64,000 bases of DNA from Siphonodentalium dalli (Eukaryota > Mollusca > Scaphopoda > Gadilida > Siphonodentaliidae). The notes under the pieces were generated by a model that saw nothing but the letters and a program-made list of their open reading frames with translations, was not told the origin of the DNA and did not search any database. The stretch covers positions 125,686,754 through 125,750,753 of the forward strand of contig CP136061.1 of assembly GCA_032622095.1 (NCBI GenBank). Direction: 5' to 3'. The stretch's first letter is position 1, and each line of letters starts with the position of its first letter. Positions 12,721 to 24,400 of this stretch are shown in pieces. The position numbers and the translations under genes were made by a program.

Positions 12721-13945
12721 TCTATATCTATATTTGCGAATGTCTGTCTGTCTGTCTGTCTCTGTCTGTCTGTGTTCTATAGAAATGCACAGGGGACCAT
12801 CTAGATGATGCCAAAGGGGTCTACTAGGAGTAGCATTTTACGAGAAAGATAATGGTCGGGGTTAGAATTTTCTAAAGTGACGCCGTTGTTGTCAGGGGCA
12901 GAAAAGGGGGAGGGGCAGAAACAAAATTTGTGGCCGATTGCCACCAATCTTATATATAATCATCCCCATAATATGAGGAATCTAATGGCGTGGTTCAAAT
13001 ATGGCAAAAGTCGCACCGTTCGCGTCAGGGGTGCCCGGAAGGGGGGGGGGGCAGATTTTTTTTCTGTCGCCGATTGCCACGAAACTTACATATAATCATC
13101 CCCATGATACGAAGAATCCAACGGTGTGGTTTAAATATGTCAAAAGTGGCGTCGTTTGAGTCAGGAATGAACGGAAGGGGAGAGGGGCGCCAAAATTTTA
13201 AAAAACTAATTTTAGCGCCGATTTCCACCAAATTGATATATATTCTTCTTCATGATACAAGGAATCTAATTGTGCGATTTAACAACGCCAATTTGTTGTT
13301 TTTGGATGAGAGATTGGGAGGGGTGGGCACTAAATTTGATAATAAGTCGCCGATTGCCACCACACTTATACAAAATTATCCCCATGGTATGAGGAGTCTA
13401 ATGGTGTGTCTTTTATCTGTCAAATGTGGCCTCATTCGAGTCAGGGTTGCATCGAAAGGGACAGGGGCACCAAAATTGATGCACACTTTTTTTAGCGCCA
13501 ATTTCCACCAAATTGATACACGTTGTTATCCATGATACGAGGAATCTAATCGTGATTTAAAGAGCCATAGTGGTGCTGTTTGTGTGATAGATGGGAGAAG
13601 GGAGGGGTTGACACCAAATTTGATAAAAATTGTTTAGTCGCCGATTATCACCAAACTTATAAACAATCATCTCCATGATATCAGGAGTGTAATCGTGTGG
13701 TTTAAGTATGTCACAAGTGGGGCCATTCGAGTCAGTGGTGTATAGAAATGAGAGGGACACAGAAAACTTATATCTATATGTTTAGTGCCGATTTCCACCA
13801 GATTGATACATATTCTTCTCCGTGATACGAGGAATCTTATCGTGTGGTTTAGATACACCAAATTGGTGCCCTATGTGTGAGAGATATGGGGACCTTAAAT
13901 TTGATACGAATTTGTATACTTGCCAATTTCCACCAATTTCTTATA
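12721..13945 (+). repeat. 1.21-kb tandem unit 6, last and most diverged
   Basis: Variant Y with private changes. After its last monomer (near 13920, GCCAATTTCCACCAATTTCT) the sequence runs on into another monomer instead of a new TC...(TCTG)n start. This shows what the other units were joined to. Confidence 0.85.
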
Positions 13946-15383
13946 TATGCATCTCTAATCTCTAATGAGTCTTAGTGTGTGCAGCTTGAGTCCGAAATAG
14001 GGACGGGAGGGTCACCAAAACTGATACAAAATATTTTTAGTACCAATTACCATCAAATTCAGACACGTTCTTCTCAAATGATACAAGAAATAAAATCGTA
14101 CTGTCTGTCTTTTTGTCTGTCTGTGTGCGTTCTATATATAACTTCACGTGGTACAATCGAGATGGCACCAAGGCGTTCTAAGAGGGGTAACTTTTTACAA
14201 GGAAGATAATGGTGCGGGTTAAAAATTTCTAAAATGACGCTGTTGGTGGGAGGGGAAATTAAAAAAATATGGTGAAATAGTTTTGTCGCTGATTTCCACC
14301 AAACGAATATATAATCACCTTCGCAATATGGCGTTGTTCGAGTCAGCGTTGCATCAACAATTGATTTAATAAACCAAATTCCACCAAATTCATACACGTT
14401 TTCCTCTAATGATATACCATGAATTAAATCACATTTGGTGTCGTTTGCGTCACGGATGGCGAGCGGATATGCACTATCATTGATAAGATTGCTATTCGCC
14501 GATATCCACATATAAGTTATATACAGCCACCGGGCCATCTCCATATCATTTTAAGTAGTTGGGCGTTCACATTTCACAATCCCGACATATGGTGACCCAC
14601 ATAAGTCACTTGAACAATTATATCTTCTTAACAGTCATATTTATATGGGAATGGCAATCAAGGCATTCACACAATGAGCTAGCAAAAAGAGATAACTAGA
14701 AGAAGCATTAAACGTATATTTATCATTCTATTGAAAAGATACATATATTCGTGCAAACTGAGAGACCTCGAACCGTCAGAGGATTGCATATACATGTATA
14801 TAATAACAAAATTTAGTCTGTTCCATTCAATACAGTTTCCACAAAAAGTTACAATTTGTCAAGAGATACATTTGTATGGAAGGCCTGTTCAAAAATAGTG
14901 GTCACAGTGTGCAGTCAAATATAGTTTCTTCTGATATACAAGAAAATGCAGTTAGTATCACAAGACTTTTCAGGATCCTACCAATACTGACATCTGACAA
15001 GGGTTTTAGAACAGACTCATCGACTGACATAAACAACTCAAAATCTCGCTCACTAGATTGATTGATACATCTCAATAGGTAAAACCCAGTTATCATCTTT
15101 TATCGAACTAATGTGTTTATGATGTTCATGTATCATATTATAACGTCTAATATATACGCAGTTGTAAATAAATAAATACTTCATTACTGGTGGAACGGAT
15201 TAATCGCGATAAACAGAATGACAATTGACAAGGTGAGCCACTACTTATATTCCATGACTGTAATAATCATGTTTTGTGATGCTATTTGAATATACGATTT
15301 ATGATTTACGCAAGAGCATTCTCTATTCCCAACAAATATCCACAGCATACATTAACCTGTGCAACGCCGGGTAACCCTGCTAG
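13946..15383 (+). repeat. Decayed seventh unit and unique 3' region of Helitron-like element
   Basis: 14101-14230 is a worn copy of the unit start (TCTG run, GTTCTATATATAACTTCACG, then ACAAGGAAGATAATGG), followed by two or three eroded monomers to about 14540. From there to 15383 the DNA is AT-rich and unlike the units. It ends with the conserved GGGTAACCCTGCTAG terminus. The ORF of about 156 codons on the minus strand (14074-14544) crosses the repeat and is not a gene. Confidence 0.6.
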
Positions 15384-15660
15384 TAAATAATAAATGTGAA
15401 AAGGGCCTCCCATATTTATGTGCCGGTACTTATTTCAGCAAAAACAAATTATGTTGCAATTAGTTACGGGCTTGGAATATTTTCTCATAAATGCACTGGA
15501 GTTTGGACTAGTGACGTGAATTAAGCGAATGAGACGAGCAGTTCACAAATCAAAATCAGTTGGCGATATCTGGCTAGCAAGGGGATATTGCTGAGCTATT
15601 TAATTTTGATTATTATTTAATATATTAATAAATAATTGTTTATTAATTTTACTTGTTGCT

Positions 15661-16522
15661 TATGGGAGGCCCTTTTCACATTTATTATTTATTTTCGCTT
15701 AAGCGCAAATATTTGTGCTTAAGTGTAAATCATAAATGCGCAAATCATTTACGCTTAAGCGCAAATATGTGGCTATCAATTTATTTGCGCTTAAGAGCAA
15801 ATCATTTGCGCTTAAGCGCATATACCTAACACTCCCTTACATCCCTCTGATGTGAATGATTGAGTCCATCTCATATTATATTATAATGGGCCCATAGTAG
15901 TAGCCCCATAGAGACTGGAAAGTTGAAGAAAAAACAATCCATATGCATATCAGCATCTCTGTCCCTGGTGTCCGAAAAATTGGTGCCTCACTACCAGAGC
16001 TCAAGTATATTTTATTAAAGGGACATCTCCTGCACAGATATATACCATTCCCATGGCCATAAATAGGGAATTAGGGGTTACTGGGGGTTTGCTTCCCTCA
16101 TATGGTGTACTTATTTACTTGAAATAGGGGAAAAACCCCTATTTTCATAATATCAGCATCCCTGTCCCCAAGAATGTGTGTCTCCATCCCAGAGATATAG
16201 TATATTTTATAAAAGAGACATATCCTGCACAGATCTATACCATTTCCATGGTCATACAACATATCTTGAGGTTACTGGGGATTGTTTCCCTCATATGGTG
16301 GGGCTATATAAACTTTAGTGATGTGTTTAGGCCTGTGCCATTTAAAATTAATTCAGGGGGATCAATGCATATTAATTTAAATTTGGGTTTAAGCGCAAAT
16401 GATTTCTGCTTAAGCGCAAATGATTTCCGCTTAAGCGCAAATATGATCTATTTGCGCTTAAGTGCAAATGATTTGAGCTTAAGCGTAAAAATAAATAATA
16501 AATGTGAAAAGGGCCTCCCATA
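15661..16522. mobile_element. Intact GGGAGGCCC-terminated element, 862 bp
   Basis: Starts TATGGGAGGCCCTTTTCACA and ends with the inverse, giving near-perfect inverted termini of about 34 bp. It is flanked on both sides by GTTGCT (15655-15660 and 16523-16528), a clean 6-bp target duplication. Both subterminal zones carry several palindromes of the TTTGCGCTTAAGCGCAAA type. The interior resembles, inverted, the interior of the element starting at 6034. There is no coding capacity, so it would depend on a transposase elsewhere. Confidence 0.8.
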
Positions 16523-16577
16523 GTTGCTGGTATTTATTCTCCAATATCAGTTAGATGGCTCAACAATGGTTGTTTCA

Positions 16578-16620
16578 TATGGGAGGCCCTTTCACATTTA
16601 TTATTTATTTGCGCTTAGGC
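16578..16620 (+). mobile_element. Solo terminus of GGGAGGCCC element
   Basis: TATGGGAGGCCCTTTCACAT continuing through TTATTATTTATTTGCGCTTA, then unrelated DNA. It is a truncated third copy of the same terminus. Confidence 0.75.
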
Positions 16621-16922
16621 GCCCGTAACAAACTGTTCCACAAGCCAGAAGATTTTCAAACTTGAAGAGCCAAATGTCAACACAATGAAACATTGTTTAC
16701 ATCGATTATAGTTTCATACTATTTTTAAGTTAATATTGAATTGATGAAGGAATGGAGCTACGAATGAGTGACTCCATAATATTAGTAATTGACTGGCAAA
16801 TTAATTGCACAAAGCTTTCAAACTTTGTTTAATATGTAACCGCGTACAGAGAATGTCAGAAGCAGGCACCTTTGTTGAAGACTTATAATCAGTTTGTCCA
16901 TATTCTGCCAAGATAAATTATA

Positions 16923-17196
16923 TTAACCCGTTTGTAGAATTAAAGATCCTGTGACAGTGCATTCTCTTATATATGAGTCTCCCATAGGGAGCCCTGCATA
17001 TATAAGAGAATACACTTGTTTACAAGGTCGAGGTAAATATTGTTAGGCCAATGTATTCTCTCATATATGTGAGGATCCCTATGGGAGACTCATATATAAG
17101 AAAATGCACTGGCACATGATCTTTATATAAGTAAGAGAATGCATTGGCACAGGGTTTACACAAAATTTCAAGAAGCCCCAGTCATGGAAGGGTTAA
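16923..17196. mobile_element. TTAA-flanked hairpin MITE, diverged subfamily B
   Basis: Runs from TTAACCCGTTTG to CATGGAAGGGTTAA with TTAA at both ends. Inside are two worn palindromes (GTGCATTCTCTTATATATGA with GTCTCCCATAGGGAGC at the centre) and an extra half copy near 17115-17160. Subfamily B has CCCATAGGGAG-type centres instead of the GTCGACC centres seen at 4343. Confidence 0.7.
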
Positions 17197-17589
17197 TTAT
17201 AAATGACCATATTGGCTCAATATTGGGAATATAATAACAAATTTAAATTTCAATATTGTAGTATTGTACATACATGTATCTGTTTCACTTGTGTCCAAAC
17301 TAGACTGAGTTTTGGGTAAATAATGTGAATGACTTGTTCATTTTCAGTAAATAATACTAAATACTCCATTGGAATTAACCCTTTTATAACTAAACATTGT
17401 GGTGAATTGGTGATATGGGTGGGGTTTATCCACCAGACACCCCCTTTTTTTTGGAATTTCATACCTGGTATATTTCAAACTAACTAGGCTATAAGTCGAA
17501 CATTTTCTGATATTTATTGTTTGCATTTAAAGGGACTAAATGCGTTTTTTTTAACTTAGTAAAATAACATACATGTACCGGTACTGTAG

Positions 17590-17760
17590 ATGATCAACGA
17601 AGAGCGCTTGTTATCAGCTCAGAAGATATGTGGGATAATTTGTGCACACAGAGATAAATTGACACAGGCAGTGTCATGGGATAGTTGATATTGACCTCAG
17701 ATGACTTAAAGAGGCACTAATAATTACAAATAAAGAGCGTTTATTATCAACTTAAAGAAA
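17590..17760. repeat. Dispersed repeat with AAAGAGCG pair
   Basis: GAAGAGCGCTTGTTATCAGC and, about 140 bp on, TAAAGAGCGTTTATTATCAA, followed by similar bases. It appears to be an internal duplication around the AAAGAGCG motif found throughout the window. Confidence 0.4.
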
Positions 17761-19978
17761 GAAACTGTGGGAATGTGCCAAATTCCACATTTTCTGGAAA
17801 AGTATTTTAAAAGCTAGAGCAAAATTAAATAATTGATATCCATATGCTCTACTTTTCTCATATTAACATTAAGTATACTAGATTGAACAAACTGTTAAAG
17901 AATTACAAAAAAAATTGAAGAAAATTAAAATATGGCCCTATGAATGTTTAGTCTTGACTCTTTTCCAAAAAAAAAATTTTTTGGTGTTTTTGTCTATTTT
18001 AAAAGTTTTGGTGCAAATGAAATAGAAAAAACAACAGGGGTGCTATTCACCGGCTGGGTTTATAATATAGTCCAGGTAGTTTTATGAGGCGACGCTCAAT
18101 GCGAAGCTATCGGTGGACATATCGATGGGAAGACATCGCCGCGCGGTATAGGATTATCCAATCAAGGTGATTGGCGTCAATCATAGATTGACCACCGGTC
18201 ACATAAACATGCTGCGTGTAACAGTACACGTTTGTACACATTTCAACAATGAGCAACCGAGGAAAAGGACGTGGGGCAAAATATACCACCGACGACATGA
18301 GGGGGGTCTAAAAAAAATCCGTATATAGGGCCGGGGTGGGTGGGTGGTCCAGAGGCCGAAACAATCGTGCATGTAATTTTTTTTCCAAAATGTTTTTTTT
18401 TTCAAACAATTTACAAGTACTGACCATGTAATATTGTTTGTAAGCATGTTAGTATCATGTTTGTTGGCATATGGCTATATAGACAGCTATAGTGACTATT
18501 TAGCTTCAGATTTAGCAACATTCTGGATTTCACAGGATCCCGTCCCACTTCTCAGTGGAAAACCGTAATTTAGTAAAATGTATTACCCAGTTGTATTACC
18601 CGAATAATAGTTATAAACTAATAAAAAAAACTGTATCACAAATACTACATGGTGAATACTCAATGATGACTAGATATCATTGACCCGATTGTTGCATAAC
18701 ATGAAATTGAAAAGGGTATCTCATAAATTTCTAATGTCTGAAATACTGTCTTGTTCTGACATGCAATCAAATTCATTCCTTCTGGTTATTTCTCATCTTT
18801 TTAATGATTGCAAGTAATGTTAATTTGCAGCACTTATCCAAATAAAACTGAATTGGTTATGATGAATGGCCGTTACTGTTTATTGTTCAGACAATCCCAA
18901 CTGAAGGTGACGCTATTCTCCTTGAATTTACGAACTTCATCTTGAAGCTTATATAATTAAATACTGCTCAACAAGACTAAACTACAATACTAATTGTATA
19001 CTGTTATCGCTTACAAATAGATGAACTGAAATAATGTGATGCATTCAGATGCTTTGAGAAATGACATTCCTCAATGTCTTCAAAGTTCAAACTAAAATCA
19101 AGAATAAAATCTGACGGAGACTATACTGCAGACTCTAGTGCACAAATATACATACAAATGGTTGAGTTATAATAATGCAAAATGTGTTTACGGGTGGAAC
19201 CAAGTTGGTAGCTCTGGTATGCATCGACAGGCAAAACCTGTGATATGCAGTAATATCTGCATACATCCTTCCCGTATCATTCAGGTCTATCACCATACCA
19301 AACCACTTCAAAATTCGACAACCGACACTTCAACTTATATGGCAAAAACTTTGTACGGATTGAATTTCATAAACAGGGCCCATGGATAACTCTGGTAGGA
19401 ATTGGTACTCACAATCCGTGATATTATGCATATTCGTTCCCCATTTCTGGTCCGTCACATGTCATAGAACATCAAAATATGACAACCGATCGACTCTTGA
19501 GTTATGATGCAAACTGTTTGTACGGACGGACGCACGGACGGCTCGAGACGTCAACTATATACCCGCCGACTAATATCGGGGGTATAATAACCATATATAT
19601 GTGTATACCTAACCAAACAATTCCCCTCCTCACCCACCCCGGTGGATAAGACTAAAGAGTTCTTTGATCATGCACAAATAATTGTAGAACCCCTGACCTG
19701 TTTACCACTATTTACACTGGCCAGTGTTCTCTGTCAGACTAAACACGCTCGATATATTAAGGCTATAATGCGGTCTATGGCAATTTGTGACATACAGTGT
19801 TCCTACACAATGCTTTATTATTGTTGTTAGATACTGGAAACACCAGGAAACACCTGGAAATACAGTTTATTTTTCGTTTTTCTGACCTGTGCTTTACCGA
19901 TTAAGGATGTTATTGCTTGAGTCTTAATTTTACACACTTTGCACCAAAAAAGGATAGTGGAATGGGATTGAAAGGCAG

Positions 19979-20569
19979 TTAAAGGGGTACTGTACGCCAT
20001 TTTCATTAAATTTCCGGTGACAACAACGATCTAATATCGATAATATATAGAAACATAAGTAATTTGAGTCGAAGATGTATTTTGTAAACGCTCAGGTTAA
20101 TAGGCTATCTTAAAATTTAATAATTCAAAAGTTAATAATTTGATATAAATTGAATTTATGACTGGAGCCATAAAATGGCGTCAATTAAATTACGAATTTG
20201 CGTAATCAAATAAAGTAATTGAGGGATATTGGATTGTTAAACCGATCGCACACACGATCGCTTAAAATATTATGATGATACGGGGAGAACACTCAAGCCA
20301 CTCACTGACTAGCGACGATACAATAACTTAAATGATTATATGGGACTAGTATGCCTATAATATAACTTTTATTTGATTCATTTGGTTGAAAACTGTACAA
20401 AAATTACTCGACAACGACAATTTGTATTTTTGCATTCCGGTAAATTTGTCATCCGTAACACTACTTCGTACTTAATAGACTTTCAAATAATGAAAAAATT
20501 GTTACCTTATTCTCCGACTCGGAGACTATAGAAACCAACAACAACATTTGGCGTACAGTACCCCTTTAA
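19979..20569. mobile_element. TTAA-flanked MITE with GGGGTACTGTACGCC termini, 591 bp
   Basis: Starts TTAAAGGGGTACTGTACGCC and ends GGCGTACAGTACCCCTTTAA, giving perfect 16-bp inverted termini bordered by TTAA. The interior is AT-rich and non-coding. The sharp ends suggest a younger insertion than the enclosing inverted-repeat element. Confidence 0.85.
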
Positions 20570-20732
20570 CACACTTATTGAAGAACGGCTAAAAAACTCT
20601 GAAATTTTTATAAAAACATGAGAAAGGGGGTGGGTCCCTAACATTTGGTGGAACAAATTTGCATAAATGGGGTGGTGGGTCCCTCGGGGTCTGAAAAAAC
20701 TTTTTGGCCTATATGTGTAATTCTTTTCTAGA

Positions 20733-20755
20733 CCCCCCCCCCCCCCCCCCCCCCC
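20733..20755 (-). repeat. Poly-C run (G-run on minus strand)
   Basis: 23 consecutive C. It could fold as a G-quadruplex on the minus strand. The length is prone to sequencing error. Confidence 0.9.
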
Positions 20756-21420
20756 ACTGCCGACGAGCGTAACACTTTTTTGGGCATTGTGGAGAGAAGA
20801 ATCAAAATATTAAAGAACAAAGAAACCGGCACCATTCACCAGCTCCGGAAAAATGATGCATGGAAAGAAATTTCTTTGGAAATAGCAGGGAAATATCAAA
20901 ACAAAACCAAAACACAAACAAAATTCTTCTGAGACGTTATCTTCTTGGCTCTTCATTTTCACACTGTGCTAATTAAAAAACCTCATTAATATCATTGAAA
21001 CTCATTCTGCAGATATATAAACGCAAGCATGAGTCTCCACACAATTATACCCAAAAATTATACCGCTATACATGCCGATTGTGGCCGGTGAGTGTTCATG
21101 AATTAGTCGTAAGACGGCGTCAATTGACAGGTGACAAATCTGATAGATTGGATCAATCACACAATCGACAGCATGTGTCGTTTGCGCTAAAGCAAAGATA
21201 CCTTTGCGTTCAGCCGCTACCATATAAACTACCTGGTTTATAAAATAGTCTCGCTTGGTGAATAGCACCCCAGGTGTTTAATGTGCAAATTCATTTGAAC
21301 TTTCCTCTTATTTTAAACACTTTAGTTTGAAAAAAATATCATCAACAATGGAAATTCAGTTAGTTTAATCTAGTATTCTTAAAATGTTACAAGAAAAGCA
21401 GGGCATATGAATATAAATTT

Positions 21421-24400
21421 ATTGAGTTACATGATCTCAAATATGGCATTTCGTCACACAAGTTTTGTTTCATGGGCAAATTGGGCTATGTCCATACAAT
21501 GGAAAACACATTTTGTCTTCTTAATCATAGATTATTAAGAAAGAATGTTTTTGCACAATCTAGTCAGAAAATTACTAAAAACAATGAATTAGAGCTTCAT
21601 TCTATCTAGTTTTTGGAATTCTTAAACGTCGAGTATTGAATTTGGCTCCAAGACAATCATTCTCAATTAGATATATCTTACAGTTCCAGAATATCTGGTA
21701 CACAGAAATCACCTCTATCTGCTATAATTAGTACTAGTATTCAGCATCAGTTGGAGTCTAAGATCAGGTGAGGGAGAGGCATGGATGGCACCACTGATGA
21801 CCTCATGGAGAGATTGATTCAAGAACACTGATTTTCAAATTATTATGGTACTTGCTATGAATTTGCACCAAATGAATCAATATGTACTGTAGTTAAGACT
21901 TAAGTAGTAGTACATACTTTTGAGCAACTTATCAAGTATTAAGTAATTAAATAAAATATAAATACACGATCTCAGTCGATCTGTCAATTGTGAATAACTG
22001 ATCACAACAATTGACTCGCAGCTAGCTGTGGCAGACTTGAAATTTAATCCTGGATTGAGAATTTGAGACTACTATGATGCAAATCATAGGGATGAGAAGT
22101 GAAAATGAGTCTGCAGTCAATCGCACCTATTCTCAAATTTCAATAGCAATTTTTATGTCAGGCAATTGGAATGAACTCATATATTATAACTGGCAACTTA
22201 ATTGCCAATGTATATATCGCTGTGCCAAACCTTAGCTTCTAGCAGGATTTATTGTACATGTAGGTCAATATGAGTCATTATGACCGCTCTCCCAGATTGC
22301 TGTAGTCAAACTAGAAGGGTAGGCACTATGACTATGTTCATGACTGAACTAGATTTATTGTAGAATATTTGGCAAAATATATCTGCCTCATATAGATGAT
22401 TTTGGTACTAAAATGACCACAATAATATAGCCGAAACATCGAAATAAAAAAATTAGACATGAGGCAGCAAACTTCTTCAATGTTGATGTAACCGTGCACG
22501 AGGGGGGGGGGGTGTGATTACTAGTACCTCACGAAACTTATTTGGAACAAATAAAACTATCGTCATCAACTTATATTGACATATATGTGTGAAGGAGATA
22601 CCTGTTTTATCATTAATGTAAATAAACCCCTTAAATGTATGTAGTACAGACTGACCAACTTGTCAGATCATGGGACGGTATAGCCAAGTTTGGCAATTTA
22701 TGGTAAAAGGTCCACCCAGGCAAATCACATCGACCCATTGTGTTAATTTTGGTATCAACATGAGCGTAAATATATCCCCGACGAAATTAGTTAATAAAAT
22801 GCGACATGAGCCAGCAAACTTCGACACAAAATTGATGTAACCTGTTACGGGGGGTGTTTGTTGACATCAGAGTTTCCAAATATCCAAGCTACAAAAACAT
22901 GATTTTGCACTATTTAACGTATTGCCGTTGATCGGGGTTAGTCGATTCCTGTGAAAAACACTCTATTCAATTTGATTGAGTAGTTGTCAAAGTTATATAA
23001 TTGCGTCTTGTATTATTAAATTAAGAAAAACGTACCGATGTTGAAATGTGCTTTTCTATTTTAAAACAATGTCTCACAAACCGGAAACACAATTCAAAAT
23101 TCCACTTTCTGTTTAGCCTATCCCTGTCCCTACGGGCGAGTAGCTGGAGTTGGGACAGGGTACCAGTCTAGGAACAATAATATCAAATTGTGAAATCACG
23201 GAATCGGAAGTGGACCAAGTGGGATGGTTATGAAATTAGCAACTTCAGTTTTTCTGAACAATTCCTATGTTATATATAGGCTTATGAATTAGTTTCATTT
23301 TGACCATTTTCGTTGGTTAGCTGACCGAAAACCAGCGAAGACGTCATGACAAGGTCCATGACGTCATTTACGTCAGTTGGTTTTGTGGGCCAGAATCCAG
23401 ACACATTTGGTCTTTACCGGAAACACCGATTTCACATCACTAGACTAAACGCAATTTTATATACAATATGCACACAATAAATATGGGATCCCTCCCTACA
23501 AACGTGTTGTTTGTTTGTTTGTTTGGTTTTCATTGTTCCTTTTTTTTTCTTTTTCTTCTTTTAAAACTAGTGAGTGCATATAAGATTATATTCTTCATCA
23601 TGTTTTCAAATGTCATTTTGACTATCAGTTTGAATTTTTGACCATGCAATGAGCTAATCCAGCTGCCTTCCACAATATATACACTTAAATGTAATTAAGA
23701 GACTCCTCTAAAGACCATTTTCTAGAACAATACAGACTGGATTCAAACGAGAGATGTTTTCTATTGACAAGAGCTAGCTAGCTAGCGCATGAAACTGTTC
23801 GCGCGAAAGATTTCCCCAGTGATATTTTGGGATATAGCGCCCATGTAAACATTTATATTTGTCATATATATCATAGCTTTAGTTTGGCAAGGATGTGTAT
23901 GAGTTGTTTTAACGAGATACGTGGTGGCAGGGTGGTTGTACTGTAGTGTTCCGCGGAATCCGCCCCTCCAACTTTGGTGAAACAATTCAACATTTTGAAA
24001 TCCCATGACTGACACAGCAACAGTTGGAAACTACGTATATAGATGGAAATTGTTGTATTAACTAAGAAATATATTGTGTTCCTCACGTCAGAACTTAAAA
24101 AATTCCTGTTTTGAACTGGCGGAATATGATCTTTATACGGGCGAGGCCATGGCATGATCTGCTATATGGACATTCTTTGGAGTTGGCAATACCAATATAC
24201 ATGTATAGTCTATTAATATTATATTTATTTGTAATATTGTACATTCCATGTGTATATTTTATATAAAATTATCCTATACTAGTTACATATATAGTCCTAT
24301 AGTTCAACATTGCGTATACATAAAGCACTAATTTATGTATAGGGCCTGGAAGACAAAAATGTCCCACTCCAGCCCAGCTCACCATGTGCACATAGACGAA

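Larger units (their letters stand above)
6642..15383 (+). mobile_element. Helitron-like element with tandem 5' ends, 8.7 kb
   Basis: The boundaries are exact because the insertion broke another element. It starts with TCTATATCTATATTTGCG after A6641 and ends GCCGGGTAACCCTGCTAG at 15383 before T15384. TC start, CTAG end and insertion between A and T without duplication are the Helitron hallmarks. Five ~1.21-kb units follow one another, each beginning with the same TC...(TCTG)n 5' terminus. A sixth and a decayed seventh (about 14101-14540) follow, then about 840 bp of unique 3' sequence. There is one 3' end only. No Rep/helicase is encoded, so it is presumably non-autonomous. Confidence 0.75.
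6034..15414. mobile_element. GGGAGGCCC-terminated element, interrupted by Helitron-like insert
   Basis: The left terminus (from 6034: TATTGGAGGCCCTTTACACA, then TTTATTATTTATTT) and the right terminus at 15384-15414 (AAATAATAAATGTGAAAAGG, then GCCTCCCATA) are inverted copies of each other and match the intact relative at 15661-16522. Removing 6642-15383 joins GCGCAAA to TAAATAATAAATG, exactly restoring a continuous terminus as in the relative. Flanking hexamers TTTCTG (left) and TTTATG (right) could be a 6-bp target duplication with one mismatch. The left arm carries many palindromes of the TTTGCGCTTAAGCGCAAA type. Confidence 0.75.
17835..21420. mobile_element. Long-inverted-repeat element, 3.6 kb
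   Basis: Left arm (17835-18093) and right arm (21220-21420) are imperfect inverted copies. Both contain ATACTAGATT, GGGGTGCTATTCACC, TTTATAA and CCAGGTAGTTT in order. The interior holds a later TTAA MITE (19979-20569), a GGACGGACG plus GGGGGTATAATA repeat (about 19525-19590) and a 23-base C-run. No recognisable transposase was seen. Whether it is a transposon or a chance-preserved inverted duplication is open because no clear target duplication was found. Confidence 0.5.

Noticed and set aside
7128-13535. Repeated open frames of 69-181 codons on both strands in the 1.21-kb units
   Set aside because: They follow the satellite, differ only where the repeat differs, have no ATG or splice context conserved across monomers and match no family.
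14074-14544. 156-codon minus-strand frame
   Set aside because: Crosses the decayed seventh unit and its TCTG run; no family resemblance.
21002-21268. 88-codon minus-strand frame in the right arm of the inverted-repeat element
   Set aside because: Considered as a transposase remnant, but no catalytic or DNA-binding motif can be seen.
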